Assembly (NCBI RefSeq): GCF_014648635.1
Contig: NZ_BMRM01000022.1
Span: 62,001 to 126,000 of the forward strand
Length of the DNA stretch: 64,000 bases
DNA from: Streptomyces cinerochromogenes
GTDB lineage: Bacteria > Actinomycetota > Actinomycetes > Streptomycetales > Streptomycetaceae
Direction of reading: 5' to 3'
Positions within the stretch are counted from its first letter, which is position 1; each line of letters opens with the position of its first letter. A program made the translations under genes and the position numbers. The notes under the pieces are model-generated. The model did no database searches, was not told the DNA's origin, and saw nothing but the letters and a program-made list of their open reading frames with translations. Below, piece after piece: positions 63,875 through 64,000 of this stretch.

Positions 63875-64000
63875 TCACGAGATGTGAAGGGCCTGTTCGA
63901 ACCAGACGGTCTTCCGGTGCCCGGTGGCGCTGGCACCCCACTCGCCGGCCAGCCGGCTCACCACGCGCAGTCCGCGGCCCGAGTCGTCGTAGGGGCCGGC
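63875..64000 (-). CDS. HATPase_c-type anti-sigma regulatory protein, truncated by the window
   Basis: The right edge holds the last 41 codons of a leftward gene, ending at TGA 63877-63875. The translation (DDSGRGLRVVSRLAGEWGAS, then GHRKTVWFEQALHIS) matches the C-terminal G2-box region of RsbW/SpoIIAB-like ATP-binding regulators (GRGL...KTVWFE). These proteins bind sigma factors or STAS partners. The start lies outside the window. Confidence 0.8.
   Translation of the reverse strand, partial: AGPYDDSGRGLRVVSRLAGEWGASATGHRKTVWFEQALHIS

Noticed and set aside
1..64000. tRNA, rRNA or secondary-metabolite gene cluster
   Set aside because: No cloverleaf-like or rRNA sequence was noticed by eye, and no PKS, NRPS, terpene or lanthipeptide core gene is present.

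Overview
The window reads as a piece of a Streptomyces (high-GC actinomycete) chromosome. GC content is very high and third positions are almost always G or C. GTG and TTG starts are common. The gene content is typical of the genus: cellulose-binding secreted hydrolases, a ten-gene gvp cluster in the Streptomyces order, an F420-type oxidoreductase, and DUF5753 and MmyB-type regulators. I see no rRNA, tRNA, transposase, CRISPR array, origin or biosynthetic gene cluster. A partial MDR oxidoreductase runs off the left edge and the end of a HATPase-type protein runs off the right edge.

Region 1 (about 0.8-21.7 kb) is dominated by secreted polysaccharide and glycan hydrolases: a GH33 sialidase with a LamG domain, a Tat-exported polysaccharide-lyase-like protein, a GH75 chitosanase and a four-gene cellulolytic block. 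In that block GH5 and GH6 are transcribed leftward and GH48 and GH74 rightward from a shared 262-bp region holding a perfect CebR-type palindrome. The chitosanase has a CsnR-type palindrome just before its ribosome-binding site. Substrate-sensing repressors therefore probably control both sets. Metabolic genes lie between them: a bile acid:Na+ symporter with a divergent LysR regulator, an acyl-CoA ligase with a TetR-like operator, an aldo/keto reductase, an SDR and a methyltransferase with a histidine-rich head.

Region 2 (22-34.6 kb) is mixed: a cyclic-nucleotide-binding protein, a STAS protein, a pterin dehydratase, two XRE regulators, an orphan NarJ-like chaperone, OsmC, a membrane phosphodiesterase-like protein, a decayed resolvase-like protein, two metallo-beta-lactamase-fold hydrolases, DedA, an aminotransferase-fold protein with no lysine at all, and a low-complexity secreted protein.

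Region 3 (about 35-57 kb) looks like a stress or dormancy island. It holds a TPP-dependent PoxB-like enzyme, a DUF2795 protein, DJ-1, DUF6158, an Rv2629/Balon-like (baeRF2) factor, an ABC-F ATPase, a PAP2-diacylglycerol kinase fusion, a small hydrophobic peptide, the gvpO-A-F-G-Y-Z-J-L-S-K cluster, a stand-alone LigD-type polymerase coupled to a transketolase, an NDH-2-like enzyme coupled to a 9-residue-repeat protein, an F420-type oxidoreductase and a holin-like protein. Four sites fit a SigB-family pattern (GTGT-N15-GGGTAC twice, GTTT-N15-GGTTAC twice) in front of these genes, which suggests one general-stress regulon joining hibernation, redox metabolism, DNA repair and gas vesicle proteins.

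Region 4 (57-64 kb) holds VOC and GNAT proteins, then a tightly coupled leftward operon of four peptidases (M55, M20, S9, S66) suited to peptide or cell-wall peptide salvage, then a methyltransferase and the partial HATPase gene.
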